A stretch of 59,847 nucleotides of DNA, from positions 1-59,847 of the forward strand of contig NZ_JALSLB010000030.1 of the NCBI RefSeq assembly GCF_026988555.1. Direction: 5' to 3'. The notes beneath the pieces were generated by a model. The model searched no databases, was not told the DNA's origin, and saw only the letters and a list, made by a program, of their open reading frames with translations. Each line of letters opens with the position of its first letter. Positions within the stretch are counted from its first letter, which is position 1. This document shows, one piece after another, positions 31,264-40,973 of this stretch. Made by a program: the position numbers and the translations under genes. Origin of the DNA: Thermococcus sp. GTDB lineage: Archaea > Methanobacteriota_B > Thermococci > Thermococcales > Thermococcaceae.

Positions 31264-31710
31264 ATGCTCAAGATGCAGAGGAGAATTGCCGCTGATTTGT
31301 TGAAGTGCGGTGAGAACAGGGTATGGATCGATCCTGAGAAGATGGAGGATGTCGCTGCCGCAATAACCCGTGAGGATATAAAGAGACTCATCCATGATGG
31401 CGTAATCAAGAAGAAGCCTGTTAGAGGACAGAGTACATACAGAGCTAAACTCCGGGCAGAGGCCAGGAAGAAGGGCCGTCACAGGGGGCCGGGAAGCAGG
31501 AAAGGCAAGAAGACAGCCAGGATGGGCAAGAAGGAACGCTGGATGATGACCATCAGGGCCCTCAGGAGGGAGCTTAGGAAACTCAAGGCGGATGGCAAGC
31601 TCGACGAGCACGCATACAGAAGACTCTACATCAGAGCCAAGGGCGGCCAGTTCAAGAACAAGCGACAGCTCTACCTGTTCATGCAGGAGCACGATATACT
31701 GAAGGAGTGA
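31264..31710 (+). CDS. rpl19e: Ribosomal protein L19e
   Basis: 148 residues, very basic and helical; archaeal/eukaryal-only protein that forms an inter-subunit bridge. Conserved [21 protein letters not shown] start and [20 protein letters not shown]-like basic centre. Start at the ATG at 31264 after GAGGTGAGATT; the next ATG three codons later is an alternative. Confidence 0.96.
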   Translation: MLKMQRRIAADLLKCGENRVWIDPEKMEDVAAAITREDIKRLIHDGVIKKKPVRGQSTYRAKLRAEARKKGRHRGPGSRKGKKTARMGKKERWMMTIRALRRELRKLKADGKLDEHAYRRLYIRAKGGQFKNKRQLYLFMQEHDILKE

Positions 31711-31720
31711 GGTGAGAGAG

Positions 31721-32326
31721 ATGGCACACGGACCAAGGTATAGGGTTCCATTCAGAAGGAGGAGAGGGGGTAAGACTAACTATCACAAGAGGCTCGCCCT
31801 CCTCAAGTCCGGAAAGCCCAGGCTTGTTGTGAGGAAGACCCTCAACCACCACGTAGCCCAGATAGTGGTTTACGACCCGAAGGGGGACAGAACGATAGTC
31901 TCAGCACACACCAAGGAGCTCATGAGGGACTTCGGCTGGAAGAGCCACGGAGGCAACACACCTTCAGCCTACCTGCTCGGTCTCCTCATAGGCTACAAGG
32001 CCAAGAAGGCCGGAATCGAGGAGGCCATCCTTGACATAGGCCTCCACCCTCCGACCAGGGGTTCGAGCATCTTCGCCGTGCTGAAGGGCGCCGTTGACGC
32101 TGGACTCAACATCCCGCACAGCGAGGAGATATACCCCGAGGACTACAGGATAACCGGTGAACATGTTGCCAACTACGCCAGGGCCCTTAAGGAGAAGGAT
32201 GAAAGCCTCTACCAGAAACAGTTCTCAGGTTATCTCACCAGAGGATTAGAGCCTGAGAAGCTCCCTGAGCACTTTGAGGATGTTAAAGGTAGGATAATCG
32301 AGAAGTTTGAGGGGGCGAGAGAATGA
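31721..32326 (+). CDS. rpl18: Ribosomal protein L18 (uL18)
   Basis: 201 residues, long archaeal/eukaryal L5-type form that binds 5S rRNA. Typical [21 protein letters not shown] start and [32 protein letters not shown] lies before the ATG at 31721. Confidence 0.97.
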   Translation: MAHGPRYRVPFRRRRGGKTNYHKRLALLKSGKPRLVVRKTLNHHVAQIVVYDPKGDRTIVSAHTKELMRDFGWKSHGGNTPSAYLLGLLIGYKAKKAGIEEAILDIGLHPPTRGSSIFAVLKGAVDAGLNIPHSEEIYPEDYRITGEHVANYARALKEKDESLYQKQFSGYLTRGLEPEKLPEHFEDVKGRIIEKFEGARE

Positions 32327-33030
32327 GCGACCCGAGAGAGATGACCCAGCGCGTTCTTGAGGAGTGGCAGCCGAGGACCAAGCTCGGCAGGCTCGTCAAG
32401 GAGGGCCAGATAACTGACATTCACGAGATATTCCGTAAGGGCTACCAGATCAAGGAGCCTGAGATAGTGGATGTCCTCCTCCCGGAGGTCAACCTCAGGG
32501 AGAACCAGGAGGTTCTCGACATAGCTCTCACCGTCAGGATGACCGACAGCGGCAGGCGCATAAGGTTCCGTGTTCTCGCCGCTGTGGGCAACAGGGACGG
32601 TTACGTCGGCCTCGGAATCGGCCATGGGAAGGAGGTTGGAATAGCCATCAGGAAGGCCATCAACTACGCCAAAATGAACATCATCGAGATCAAGCGCGGC
32701 TGTGGAAGCTGGGAGTGCAGGTGCAGGAGGCCGCACTCGATTCCCTTCGCCGTCGAGGGCAAGGAAGGCAGCGTCCGCGTCAAGCTCATGCCGGGACCGC
32801 GTGGACTTGGACTGGTCATCGGTGACGTCGGCAAGAAGATACTCAGCCTCGCCGGCGTCCAGGACGTCTGGTCCCAGACTCTCGGTGAGACGAGAACCAC
32901 CGTGAACTTCGCCAAGGCGGTCTTCACCGCGCTCTACAACACCAATAGCGTTGCCATTAAGCCGGAGGACATCGAGCGCTATGGCATAATCGTCGGAAGA
33001 GAGATGTCAGCAAACTTCCAGATTGAGTGA
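32323..33030 (+). CDS. rps5: Ribosomal protein S5 (uS5)
   Basis: 235 residues, archaeal/eukaryal S2-type. Double-stranded RNA-binding-like domain with [26 protein letters not shown]; helps decoding accuracy at the mRNA entry. The insertion with [13 protein letters not shown] is usual in this branch. The ATG overlaps the rpl18 stop (ATGA). Confidence 0.97.
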   Translation: MSDPREMTQRVLEEWQPRTKLGRLVKEGQITDIHEIFRKGYQIKEPEIVDVLLPEVNLRENQEVLDIALTVRMTDSGRRIRFRVLAAVGNRDGYVGLGIGHGKEVGIAIRKAINYAKMNIIEIKRGCGSWECRCRRPHSIPFAVEGKEGSVRVKLMPGPRGLGLVIGDVGKKILSLAGVQDVWSQTLGETRTTVNFAKAVFTALYNTNSVAIKPEDIERYGIIVGREMSANFQIE

Positions 33031-33041
33031 GGTGAGAGAAG

Positions 33042-33509
33042 ATGGCAAAGTTCGCACTCATCAGGCTTAGGAGCGGGATAAGGGCGAAGGGTGAGGTCAG
33101 GGACACCCTCGCCATGCTCCGTCTCCACAGGATAAACCACCTCGTCCTCGTCGACGACAACCCGAGCTACAATGGAATGGTCCAGAAGGTCAAGGACTAC
33201 ATCACCTGGGGTGAGATTGACAAGGAAACCCTCGCCGCCCTCATCAGGAAGAGGGGCAGGCTCATCGGCAACAAGCCGGTTACCGATGAGTACGTCAAGG
33301 AGAAGCTTGGTATGAGCATAGATGAGTTCGCCCAAAAGATCGTGGACGGTGAGATGAAGCTTGGGGACCTCCCCAGTGTGAAACCGGTCTTCAGGCTTCA
33401 CCCACCAAGGGGCGGCCTAAAAGGAAGCAAGAAGCGCTCGTTCAAGGAGGGCGGGGCACTTGGTTATCGCGGCGAGAAGATAAACGAGCTCATTGAGAGA
33501 ATGCTCTGA
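33042..33509 (+). CDS. rpl30: Ribosomal protein L30 (uL30)
   Basis: 155 residues, the long archaeal L7-type form (bacterial L30 is about 60). Core fold [31 protein letters not shown], then a helical extension and the conserved [15 protein letters not shown] near the end. Confidence 0.96.
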   Translation: MAKFALIRLRSGIRAKGEVRDTLAMLRLHRINHLVLVDDNPSYNGMVQKVKDYITWGEIDKETLAALIRKRGRLIGNKPVTDEYVKEKLGMSIDEFAQKIVDGEMKLGDLPSVKPVFRLHPPRGGLKGSKKRSFKEGGALGYRGEKINELIERML

Positions 33510-33520
33510 GGTGGCGAGAG

Positions 33521-33967
33521 ATGATAAGGAGAAAGAAGAAGGTTAGGAAGTTCCGCGGGAGTCACACTCATGGATGGGGATGCAAGAAGAAGCACCGCGG
33601 CGGTGGCAGCAAGGGCGGCAAAGGAATGGCAGGAACCGGAAAAAGGAAAGACCAGAAATGGACCTGGGTTATCAAATACGCCCCCGACAGGTTGGGCAAA
33701 AGGGGATTCCACCGGCCAAAGGCCGTTCAGTACCTCCCCCAAGTAATGAATCTCAACGACATAGAAGAGAACCTTCAGCTCTTCCTCGACAGCGGCATTG
33801 CGTACGAGGAGGAGGGAAAACTCATTGTGGACACCACTCAGATGGGGATCGACAAGGTCCTTGGAAGCGGAAGGATCAGCAGGCCCCTTGTGGTGAAGGC
33901 TTACTACGTAACTCCCAAAGCTGAGGAGAAGATTAAGGCCGCTGGTGGCGAGGTTCTCCTCGCCTGA
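33521..33967 (+). CDS. rpl15: Ribosomal protein L15 (uL15)
   Basis: 148 residues, archaeal L27a/L15-type. Gly-rich basic N-terminus ([20 protein letters not shown]) threads into 23S rRNA; the C-terminal domain contains [18 protein letters not shown]. Last r-protein before secY. Confidence 0.96.
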   Translation: MIRRKKKVRKFRGSHTHGWGCKKKHRGGGSKGGKGMAGTGKRKDQKWTWVIKYAPDRLGKRGFHRPKAVQYLPQVMNLNDIEENLQLFLDSGIAYEEEGKLIVDTTQMGIDKVLGSGRISRPLVVKAYYVTPKAEEKIKAAGGEVLLA

Positions 33968-34004
33968 TTCCCTTTAATTTTCAAAAAAATCTCGGGTGTT
34001 GCCA

Positions 34005-35453
34005 ATGGGAAGACTAAGGGACCTGACGTTTGCTTTAGAACGGTATTTCCCTGAAGTTGAGCGGCCAAAACGGCGCGTTCCGCTTAAGGAGAAGTTTATG
34101 TGGACGGGCATTGTCCTGCTGTTGTACTTCATACTGGCTGAAATGCCCCTGTATGGGATGCCCAAGAACATCCAGGACTATTTCGCAACGCTTCGTTTTG
34201 TTCTCGCAGGTAGAAGTGGATCCCTGCTGACGTTGGGTATCGGTCCAATAGTCACCGCGAGTATTATAATGCAACTTCTCGTGGGCTCTGAGATAGTCCA
34301 CCTCGACTTGTCGAATCATGAGGACAGGAGGTTTTACCAGGCCGCCCAGAAGCTGTTTGCCGTGTTTATGAGCTTCTTCGAGGCCGGAGTTTACGTCTTC
34401 GCCGGTGCGTTCGGGAGGGTGGATAGCAACCTCAGTGCGTTCCAGACGGTAACCACCCCACAGGGGGCTGCGTTCATAGGTCTAGGACTGGCGATACTGT
34501 TGTTGTTACAACTTGGATTTGCATCAACGATGCTGATTCTCCTCGATGAACTCGTCAGCAAGTGGGGCATCGGAAGTGGTATCAGCCTCTTCATCGCTGC
34601 TGGGGTCTCTCAGCAGGTTATAGTTAAATCACTCAGCCCTATGACGACATCAAGCTACATCGACCCAGTTACGGGGGGACCTGCCATAATCGGCGCCATT
34701 CCAGCGTTCATCCAGCACCTTATACACGGTGATGTGAGCGGGGCCATATACAGGGGGGCCTTGCCGGATATGCTGGATCTCACGGCGACCATAATAGTGT
34801 TCCTTGTGGTGGTGTACCTGGAGAGCATGCGCGTTGAGATACCCCTCAGCTACGGCCGTGTCACCGTTCGTGGAAGGTACCCAATAAGATTCATGTACGT
34901 CAGCAACATCCCGATCATCTTGACCTTTGCACTCTACGCCAACGTCCAGTTATGGGCAAGGCTTCTTTACAGCAGGGGCATAACCTGGCTGGGTACGTTC
35001 GATTCCAGGGGTAATCCTGCCAGCGGAATCGTCACCTACCTCTACCCTACTAGGGATATCTACCACGTCATAGCACAGCCGGGTCATGCCCTGATATACG
35101 CGGTTAGCACTATAATCTGGGCCCTTATCTTCGGCTTCCTGTGGGTGGAACTCACAGGACTTGATGCCAAGAGCATCGCCAGACAGCTTCAGCAGGCAGG
35201 ACTCCAGATACCTGGCTTCAGAAGGGATCCGAGAATCCTGGAGAGGGTGCTCAACAGATACATCCCCTACGTTACCTTCTGGGGATCGTTCACCCTGGCC
35301 ATAGTAGCGGTGCTGGCGGATTTCCTTGGAGCACTTGGTACAGGAACGGGAATACTGCTTACGGTGGGTATACTCTACAGGTTCTACGAGGAGATCGCCA
35401 GGGAGCAGGCAACTGAGATGTTCCCGATGCTAAGGAAGTTCTTCACCAAGTGA
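34005..35453 (+). CDS. secY: Protein translocase subunit SecY (Sec61 alpha)
   Basis: 482 residues with ten membrane helices; forms the protein-conducting channel. Starts [23 protein letters not shown]; the plug helix region and [22 protein letters not shown] (TM2) are clear, as is the cytoplasmic loop before TM7 ([23 protein letters not shown]-like). Position after rpl15 is universal. ATG at 34005 follows CGGGTGTTG; the GTG at 33996 is unlikely. Confidence 0.97.
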   Translation: MGRLRDLTFALERYFPEVERPKRRVPLKEKFMWTGIVLLLYFILAEMPLYGMPKNIQDYFATLRFVLAGRSGSLLTLGIGPIVTASIIMQLLVGSEIVHLDLSNHEDRRFYQAAQKLFAVFMSFFEAGVYVFAGAFGRVDSNLSAFQTVTTPQGAAFIGLGLAILLLLQLGFASTMLILLDELVSKWGIGSGISLFIAAGVSQQVIVKSLSPMTTSSYIDPVTGGPAIIGAIPAFIQHLIHGDVSGAIYRGALPDMLDLTATIIVFLVVVYLESMRVEIPLSYGRVTVRGRYPIRFMYVSNIPIILTFALYANVQLWARLLYSRGITWLGTFDSRGNPASGIVTYLYPTRDIYHVIAQPGHALIYAVSTIIWALIFGFLWVELTGLDAKSIARQLQQAGLQIPGFRRDPRILERVLNRYIPYVTFWGSFTLAIVAVLADFLGALGTGTGILLTVGILYRFYEEIAREQATEMFPMLRKFFTK

Positions 35454-35525
35454 GCCTTTCTTTCTTTACAAAACCTTTTAAACCCGCTTTTATTAATTCC
35501 TCCAGAGCCTCCTTGGGTGAGTGTA

Positions 35526-36116
35526 ATGCCGTTTGTGGTCATGATAACTGGCATCCCGGGTGTAGGGAAGAGCACAATAACAAAGCTTGCCCTCAAACAG
35601 GTGCGGGTCAAGTTTAGGCTCCTCAACTTCGGGGATTTGATGTTTGAGGAGGCCGTGAAAGCGGGTCTGGTATCCCACAGGGACGAGATGAGGAAGCTGA
35701 ACCCGGACCTGCAGAGACGTCTTCAGATGAAAGTCGCGGAGAAGATCGTGGAGATATCACAGAAGGAACCCGTGCTCATCGACACTCACGCCACGATAAG
35801 AACACCCGTTGGTTACCTGCTTGGATTCCCCAGGGAGGTTATAGAGGTTATAAACCCGAACTTCATAGTTATAATTGAGGCGACCCCAAGTGAGATACTT
35901 GGAAGGCGCCTCCGCGACCTGAAGCGCGACAGGGACGTGGAGACCGAGGAGCAGATACAGCGGCACCAGGATCTCAACAGGGCTGCCGCGGTGAGTTATG
36001 CCATGCATTCAAATGCACTGATTAAGGTGATCGAGAACCATGAGGACAAGGGCCTTGAGGAGGCCGTTTATGAACTTGTTGAGGTACTGAATTTGGCGGT
36101 GGGGGAATATGCTTGA
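35526..36116 (+). CDS. adkA: Adenylate kinase, archaeal type
   Basis: 196 residues. Converts ATP + AMP to two ADP. P-loop GIPGVGKST and the conserved [33 protein letters not shown] are typical of the trimeric archaeal AdkA, which is unlike bacterial Adk. Own promoter just upstream (CTTTTAAACC near 35472, then TTTTATTAATT). GGGTGAGTG is the ribosome binding site, so the ATG at 35526 is chosen. Confidence 0.95.
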   Translation: MPFVVMITGIPGVGKSTITKLALKQVRVKFRLLNFGDLMFEEAVKAGLVSHRDEMRKLNPDLQRRLQMKVAEKIVEISQKEPVLIDTHATIRTPVGYLLGFPREVIEVINPNFIVIIEATPSEILGRRLRDLKRDRDVETEEQIQRHQDLNRAAAVSYAMHSNALIKVIENHEDKGLEEAVYELVEVLNLAVGEYA

Positions 36117-36636
36117 GGGAATATACGTCTTCCTTGATAAGGTCTTCGGACCAATGATACTTCACTATCAGCCCATATGGGTTGTTACGGTAGCAGGAGC
36201 AATACTGGGAGCATTTTTTACTCTGTTGAACTACATCCTTGTGGATCAGGAGAAGGTCAAGCTCCTTCAGAAGAAGAGCAAGGAGTTCCAGCAGAAGTAT
36301 CGTAAAGCACAGCTTGAAAAAGATGAGAAAAAACTCAGAAAAATGCAGCAGGAGCAGATGGAACTCATGAAGCTTCAGAGTGAGGTCATGAAGGATACTA
36401 TGCTTAAGGTTAGCCTCCTTACCCTACCCATATTCTGGGTGTTCTTTGGCTGGTTGAGAAGGTGGTACGTCGAGACCAGCGTGGTGAAGTCACCGTTTAA
36501 CTTCTTCCTCTTCGACTGGTTCCACAGGCTCTACCACTCTGCCCTACCGGCCAGTGAGCTTGGATATGTGGGATGGTACATAATGACCTCAATGGTGGTT
36601 GGATACATCCTGAGGAAGCTCCTGGACATGGGTTAA
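36109..36636 (+). CDS. DUF106 membrane insertase-like protein (EMC3/TMCO1/YidC superfamily)
   Basis: 175 residues with three membrane helices (about 20-42, 98-118 and 150-170) and a charged coiled-coil hairpin ([19 protein letters not shown] ... ) between the first two, the layout of the Oxa1/YidC/EMC3/Get1 superfamily. Archaeal members bind ribosomes and are thought to insert membrane proteins. Its place beside secY and ribosomal genes supports that. Start overlaps the end of adkA by eight bases. Confidence 0.9.
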   Translation: MLEGIYVFLDKVFGPMILHYQPIWVVTVAGAILGAFFTLLNYILVDQEKVKLLQKKSKEFQQKYRKAQLEKDEKKLRKMQQEQMELMKLQSEVMKDTMLKVSLLTLPIFWVFFGWLRRWYVETSVVKSPFNFFLFDWFHRLYHSALPASELGYVGWYIMTSMVVGYILRKLLDMG

Positions 36637-36679
36637 ATTTAAAAACACTCCACGAAAAGGCATTGCGAGGTGAGAGAAA

Positions 36680-36952
36680 ATGAAACCCATGTACAAGTCA
36701 AGATCATGGAAACGGAAGTACGTTAGGACACCCGGTGGGAGAACCGTCATACACTTCGAGCGCAAGAAGCCGAAGGTTGCACACTGTGCGATGTGCGGCA
36801 GACCCCTTAACGGTTATCCACGTGGCAGACCCGGGGACATTAGGAAGCTTCCAAAGACTGCAAAGAGACCTGAGCGCCCATATCCGAACCTCTGTCCCAG
36901 CTGCATGAGGAAAGTTCTGAAGGCCCAGGTCAGAGCAGGCATTGTCCTTTGA
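36680..36952 (+). CDS. rpl34e: Ribosomal protein L34e
   Basis: 90 residues; archaeal/eukaryal-only 50S protein. Zinc site from CAMCG (about 35-39) and CPSC near the end. N-terminal [21 protein letters not shown] is typical. TTTAAAAACACTCC at about 36637-36650 may provide an extra promoter. GCGAGGTGAGAG precedes the ATG. Confidence 0.95.
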   Translation: MKPMYKSRSWKRKYVRTPGGRTVIHFERKKPKVAHCAMCGRPLNGYPRGRPGDIRKLPKTAKRPERPYPNLCPSCMRKVLKAQVRAGIVL

Positions 36953-36974
36953 GTTTCCCGCAGAAGTGATCGGC

Positions 36975-37556
36975 ATGCCAAAGAACTGCTTGGTAATAAC
37001 CGTCAGTGGATTGGCGGGTTCTGGGACAACCACCCTCTGTCGGAACCTCGCCAGGCACTATGGATTCAAGCATATCTACGCCGGCTTAATCTTCCGGCAG
37101 ATGGCCCGGGAGATGGGCATGACCCTGAGGGAGTTCCAGGAGTATGCCGAACTTCATCCCGAGATCGATCGTGAGGTTGACAGGAGGCAGGTGGAGGCAG
37201 CCAAGGAGTGCAACGTTGTCATCGAGGGCAGGTTGGCCGGTTGGATGGTTAAGGATGCTGACCTCAAGATATGGCTCGATGCCCCGATGCGTGTTCGTGC
37301 AGAGCGCGTTGCTAGAAGGGAGGGCACTACGGTAGAGGAAGCCTTTATGTCCATCGCCGAGAGGGAGAAGGGCAACAGGAAAAGGTATTTAAACCTCTAC
37401 GGGATTGATGTTGAGGATCTCTCGATATATGATCTGATAATTGATACTTCAAAATGGGGACCCGGTGGCGTCTTCGCGATTGTGAAGGCCGCCATCGACC
37501 ACCTAAGCCCCGATGGCGACACGGGGTCGGGAAGGGACCCGCGCAAGAAAAAATGA
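36975..37556 (+). CDS. cmk: Cytidylate kinase
   Basis: 193 residues; phosphorylates CMP/dCMP. P-loop is GLAGSGTTT, where Thr replaces the usual Lys, as in other archaeal CMKs. LID region and EGRLAGWMVKDADLKIWLDAP are highly conserved. ATG at 36975 begins MPKNCLVITVSG as in relatives; the earlier frame start overlaps rpl34e. The C-terminal extension after DHLSPDG is short and basic. Confidence 0.94.
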   Translation: MPKNCLVITVSGLAGSGTTTLCRNLARHYGFKHIYAGLIFRQMAREMGMTLREFQEYAELHPEIDREVDRRQVEAAKECNVVIEGRLAGWMVKDADLKIWLDAPMRVRAERVARREGTTVEEAFMSIAEREKGNRKRYLNLYGIDVEDLSIYDLIIDTSKWGPGGVFAIVKAAIDHLSPDGDTGSGRDPRKKK

Positions 37557-37569
37557 GGAGGTGGGATGA

Positions 37570-37821
37570 ATGCCAGCCATGGAAGTTGGAAGGCTTGCCG
37601 TTATAATTGCCGGAAGAAGGGCCGGGGAGAAGGTCGTCGTCGTTGACGTCATCGACAGGAACTTCGTCCTCGTTACCGGCGCTGGCCTCAACAAGGTCAA
37701 GCGCAGGAGGATGAACGTCAAGCACCTCGAGCCCCTTCCGGAGAAGGTCAGCATCGAGCGCGGCGCAGACGACGAGGCCGTCAAGGCCGCCCTTGAGCAG
37801 GCTGGAATCAGCCTTGAGTGA
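37570..37821 (+). CDS. rpl14e: Ribosomal protein L14e
   Basis: 83 residues, KOW-type archaeal/eukaryal 50S protein. [34 protein letters not shown] is typical. Fourteen bases after cmk, with GAGGTGGGATG before the start. Ends just before a hairpin terminator. Confidence 0.95.
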   Translation: MPAMEVGRLAVIIAGRRAGEKVVVVDVIDRNFVLVTGAGLNKVKRRRMNVKHLEPLPEKVSIERGADDEAVKAALEQAGISLE

Positions 37822-37827
37822 ATTGCA

Positions 37828-37843
37828 GAGGCCTCTCGGCCTC
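37828..37843 (+). terminator. Hairpin with T-rich tail after rpl14e
   Basis: GAGGCC-TCTC-GGCCTC followed by TTCTTACTTCCC: a six-base-pair GC-rich stem with pyrimidine tail. It marks the end of the superoperon transcript; the SDR promoter (CGCTTTTAAGTATAATC, about 37858-37873) follows. Confidence 0.6.
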
Positions 37844-37898
37844 TTCTTACTTCCCAACGCTTTTAAGTATAATCCCTGAAACCCTTACTGGTGATTCA

Positions 37899-38609
37899 AT
37901 GAAAACCGCCTTACTTACCGGTGCCACAGGCGGCATTGGAGAGCTTCTCGTTGAGGGACTCGTCGAGAGGAACTACCGTGTTGTTGGAGTGGCGAGGAAC
38001 AGGGAAAAACTCCGTGAACTTCAGGAAAAACTGCCGGCTTTTGAGTACATAGTTACAGACTTGACCGGGGAGGACTTTCCAAGCACGATTCTGAAGGGGC
38101 TTGAGAGGCTCGGTGCGCAAAAGATTGACCTTCTCATAAACAACGCCGGCCTTGCGGTGAGAAAGCCACTTCTTGAGCATTCAGGCGGGGAGCTGGAGAA
38201 CCTGTTTCGGGTGAACGCACTCGCCCCGGTGGAACTTACAAATGCGGTTCTCCCGATGCTTCCGAAGGGTTCGACTGTGGTGTTCATAATCAGCGGCGTT
38301 GCTTTTATCAACGTGCCGGAGATTCCCTCCTACTGTGCCTCTAAGGGTGCACTCCACTACTTGGCAGTGAACCTCGAAAAGGAGCTCCTGGATAGGGGAA
38401 TCCATATTATGAGGGTGTATCCCAAGCAGGTCAAGACCGGATTCTGGAACGGAAAGGTTCCGAAGGGCTCGATAGAGCCGGAAGATGTTGCACGGGCAGT
38501 GTTCAAGGGGCTCGAAAAGGGTAAGAGGGAAGTTTTTGTGCCGGGCTACCTGAAACTCGTCAAATATCTCCCCAACTGGCCGGTCTTTACCTATCGGTTT
38601 AAATACTAA
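37899..38609 (+). CDS. Short-chain dehydrogenase/reductase
   Basis: 236 residues. Rossmann-type NAD(P) site TGATGGIG (8-15), NNAG in LINNAGLAV, and catalytic Tyr-x3-Lys in SYCASKGALH with upstream Ser in IISGVAF. Substrate unknown. It lies between rpl14e and cbf5 with its own promoter, so it appears to be an insertion into the otherwise translational cluster. ATG at 37899 follows GGTGATTCA; the longer frame would start inside rpl14e. Confidence 0.88.
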   Translation: MKTALLTGATGGIGELLVEGLVERNYRVVGVARNREKLRELQEKLPAFEYIVTDLTGEDFPSTILKGLERLGAQKIDLLINNAGLAVRKPLLEHSGGELENLFRVNALAPVELTNAVLPMLPKGSTVVFIISGVAFINVPEIPSYCASKGALHYLAVNLEKELLDRGIHIMRVYPKQVKTGFWNGKVPKGSIEPEDVARAVFKGLEKGKREVFVPGYLKLVKYLPNWPVFTYRFKY

Positions 38610-38669
38610 GCTCAGGTTTATAAGGCACTATCCCGAACTTAGGGCGATAACGCTCACCGGGTGATGCTC

Positions 38670-39674
38670 ATGGCGAGGGATGAAGTGAGGAGAATCCTTC
38701 CGGCTGACATAAAGCGAGAAGTCCTTGTCAAGGACGAGAAGGCCGAGACCAATCCGAAGTGGGGCTTTCCGCCCGAGAAGAGACCGATGGAGATGCACAT
38801 GCGGTTTGGCATAATAAACCTCGACAAGCCGCCGGGGCCGACGAGCCACGAGGTCGTTGCCTGGATCAAGAGGCTCTTCGACCTGAACAAGGCCGGCCAC
38901 GGCGGAACCCTCGACCCCAAGGTCAGCGGTGTTCTGCCGGTTGCCCTCGAGAGGGCCACGAGGGTCGTCCAGGCTCTCCTGCCGGCAGGTAAGGAGTACG
39001 TGGCCCTGATGCACCTCCACGGCGACGTTCCGGAGGGAAGAATTAGGGCGGTTATGAAGGAGTTTGAAGGGGAGATAATCCAGAGGCCCCCGCTCAGGAG
39101 CGCGGTCAAGAGAAGGCTCAGGACGAGAAAGGTTTACTACATCGAGATACTCGAGATAGACGGCAAGGACGTGCTCTTCCGCGTTGGAGTTGAGGCCGGA
39201 ACCTACATAAGGTCGCTTATCCACCACATTGGTCTCGCCCTCGGAGTCGGTGCCCACATGGCCGAGCTGAGGAGAACGAGGAGCGGCCCCTTCAAAGAGG
39301 ATGAAACTTTGGTGACGCTCCACGACCTCATCGACTACTACCACTTCTGGAAGGACGACGGGATAGAGGAATACTTCAGGAAGGCTATCCAGCCCATGGA
39401 AAAAGCGGTGGAGCACCTCCCCAAGGTTTGGATTAGAGATTCGGCCGTTGCGGCGGTAACCTACGGCGCCGACCTTGCCGTTCCGGGAATAGTGAAGCTC
39501 AACAAGGGCATCAAGAAGGGTGACCTGGTTGCCGTCATGACACTCAAGGATGAACTCGTTGCCCTCGGTAAGGCCACCATTACGAGCGGCGAGATGCTCC
39601 AGAGGAGCAAGGGAATAGCGGTTGGTGTTGACAAGGTCTTCATGCCGAGGGATTGGTACCCGAAGCTGTGGTAG
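38670..39674 (+). CDS. cbf5: tRNA/rRNA pseudouridine synthase Cbf5
   Basis: 334 residues. TruB-type catalytic domain with GHGGTLDPKVSGVLP (catalytic Asp82) and a C-terminal PUA domain (SAVAAVTYGADLAVPGIVKLN). Catalytic subunit of H/ACA RNPs and also makes Psi55 in tRNA. CACCGGGTGAT precedes the ATG at 38670; ATG at 38664 is an alternative. Confidence 0.96.
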   Translation: MARDEVRRILPADIKREVLVKDEKAETNPKWGFPPEKRPMEMHMRFGIINLDKPPGPTSHEVVAWIKRLFDLNKAGHGGTLDPKVSGVLPVALERATRVVQALLPAGKEYVALMHLHGDVPEGRIRAVMKEFEGEIIQRPPLRSAVKRRLRTRKVYYIEILEIDGKDVLFRVGVEAGTYIRSLIHHIGLALGVGAHMAELRRTRSGPFKEDETLVTLHDLIDYYHFWKDDGIEEYFRKAIQPMEKAVEHLPKVWIRDSAVAAVTYGADLAVPGIVKLNKGIKKGDLVAVMTLKDELVALGKATITSGEMLQRSKGIAVGVDKVFMPRDWYPKLW

Positions 39675-40088
39675 CGGCCCTTGCTGACGCATGTTGAGGC
39701 AAAGCCTCAACACCTCAGGAAGCTTTGCTTCTCAAGGAGTGCCGGCTGAGGATTTAATGCTTTTTTGGCTTGATTTTCTGTCTTTGGTGAGTTTAGTACA
39801 CGGTTTCCTAAGAACAGTTTTGGCTGGAACGTCGATATTGAGTGCAGGTTTTTGTTGGTATCAAACTCTCGTTGGAGTTGTCATCAATCAGTGCATGATT
39901 TCTTCTGCCTGAATAGTAAGGCACTCTTTGATCAGTTCTCTAAAAATTGTGTTTATTCTGTCCCCCTGTATCTGCTTAGATCTGTTCTGGAAGGTCAATG
40001 CTCTGTGTGAGTATTTTATAACTTATTTATAGAAAAATTTTTAAGTAATTGATTTTTATATCTATTAATGATCTCCGAAGGTGTCCAC
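39675..40088. other. AT-rich interval with hairpins after cbf5
   Basis: No credible gene in about 400 bases. Just after cbf5 are a perfect hairpin at 39692-39712 (TGTTGAGGC / GCCTCAACA, loop AAA), a nested structure at 39713-39751 (CCTCA / TGAGG enclosing GAAGC-TTT-GCTTC), then a strongly AT-rich stretch. TTATTTATAGAAAA and TTTTTATATCTATT near 40022-40060 are possible TATA boxes for the next, decayed gene. Confidence 0.6.
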
Positions 40089-40963
40089 ATGAGGGGCCGG
40101 AGTAGAAAGGCTGGTGCAGTATTTTTGCTTGCCATAGTCCTGAGTCTGGGCTTCAACGTTACCTATGGGGCAAGAAATACAGCCTCATTGAAGCCCGAAG
40201 AAGCATACTGGGCAGAGGAACTTCGGAGAGACCCTCCTCCGGTGAAGGTCAATGAAACCGTGATGGCAATGGTTGAGGAGCGAGATACTTGAGGAGTTCA
40301 ACGGGGAACTGTGTACCATGAGTGATGAAGAAATGCTTCGCGAGGGTCTCACAAAGGACGATATCAAAAGCCAGAGCGTTCTGCAGATTGCCTGATGAGG
40401 AGAAGTTAAAAGTCATCAGAAACAGACTCTTGCTTAGCGTGTACCTCACCAACGCACGTTGCTCGGCCCTTAAGCAAACGGAAATGAGGCCTATACTAAC
40501 CGCTTCTTCGGGGGGTACATACTCATGCAGAGATGGATTGGTCTACGCATGGGGCATTCCCACCAAAGAAAAGCTCGGAATCTCTCACTGTTCATGGAGA
40601 AAGTAGGGGTCTCCTTCATCTTGCAGTAAAGAAAAGGGTGTAGCGTGCCTCTGGGGATGCACGAACGTTGATCCAAAACTTGGATGGCCAGGTAACTATA
40701 AGAGCTTTCCTGACTTGGACAGCTTTGTTCAGGAGGTGACAAGCAAAGGTTACCACAAGACCGACAGGTATGCTGCCTATGGCATATACGGCAGGGACTT
40801 CACAAGGGGAATTGGATACGGATACCTCTACGAGGCTAGATACAGTCCAAAAACTCGCATGGGTTATGTCGAGGGCCCCGAGTCCAACCCTGAAAAGAAC
40901 TGGTACGGTTTCCTGCACAATTTCTGGCCGACACTTGTGAAACGCTGGCACGATAAATGCTGA
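40089..40963 (+). pseudogene. Decayed secreted-protein gene (two frameshifts and a stop)
   Basis: Begins with a good signal peptide (SRKAGAVFLLAIVLSLGFNVTYGA) after a GGTG ribosome binding site. Reading continues only if the frame is changed near 40280 (before the TGA at 40290-40292) and again near 40390 (before the TGA at 40393-40395); an in-frame TAG follows at 40604-40606. After it the same frame runs on to 40963 with protein-like sequence rich in Cys, Trp and Tyr (CLWGCTNVDP, GYGYLYEARYSP). Family not recognised. Sequencing errors could mimic part of this. Confidence 0.65.
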
Positions 40964-40973
40964 GGTGATTCGC

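Noticed and set aside
30234-31409. A 391-codon minus-strand open frame across rpl6 and rpl32e
   Set aside because: Antisense to certain ribosomal genes and with the Ser/Leu-rich composition of shadow frames.
37008-37034. Cytidylate kinase P-loop lacking Lys (GSGTTT)
   Set aside because: At first it looked like an inactive enzyme, but archaeal CMKs normally have Thr at this place.
39691-39912. 73-codon open frame after cbf5
   Set aside because: Begins inside a perfect hairpin, has no ribosome binding site and is AT-driven.
40310-40396. Possible C/D box small RNA (GTGATGA ... CCTGA)
   Set aside because: Distance is too long, no D'/C' pair, and the bases lie in the decayed coding sequence.
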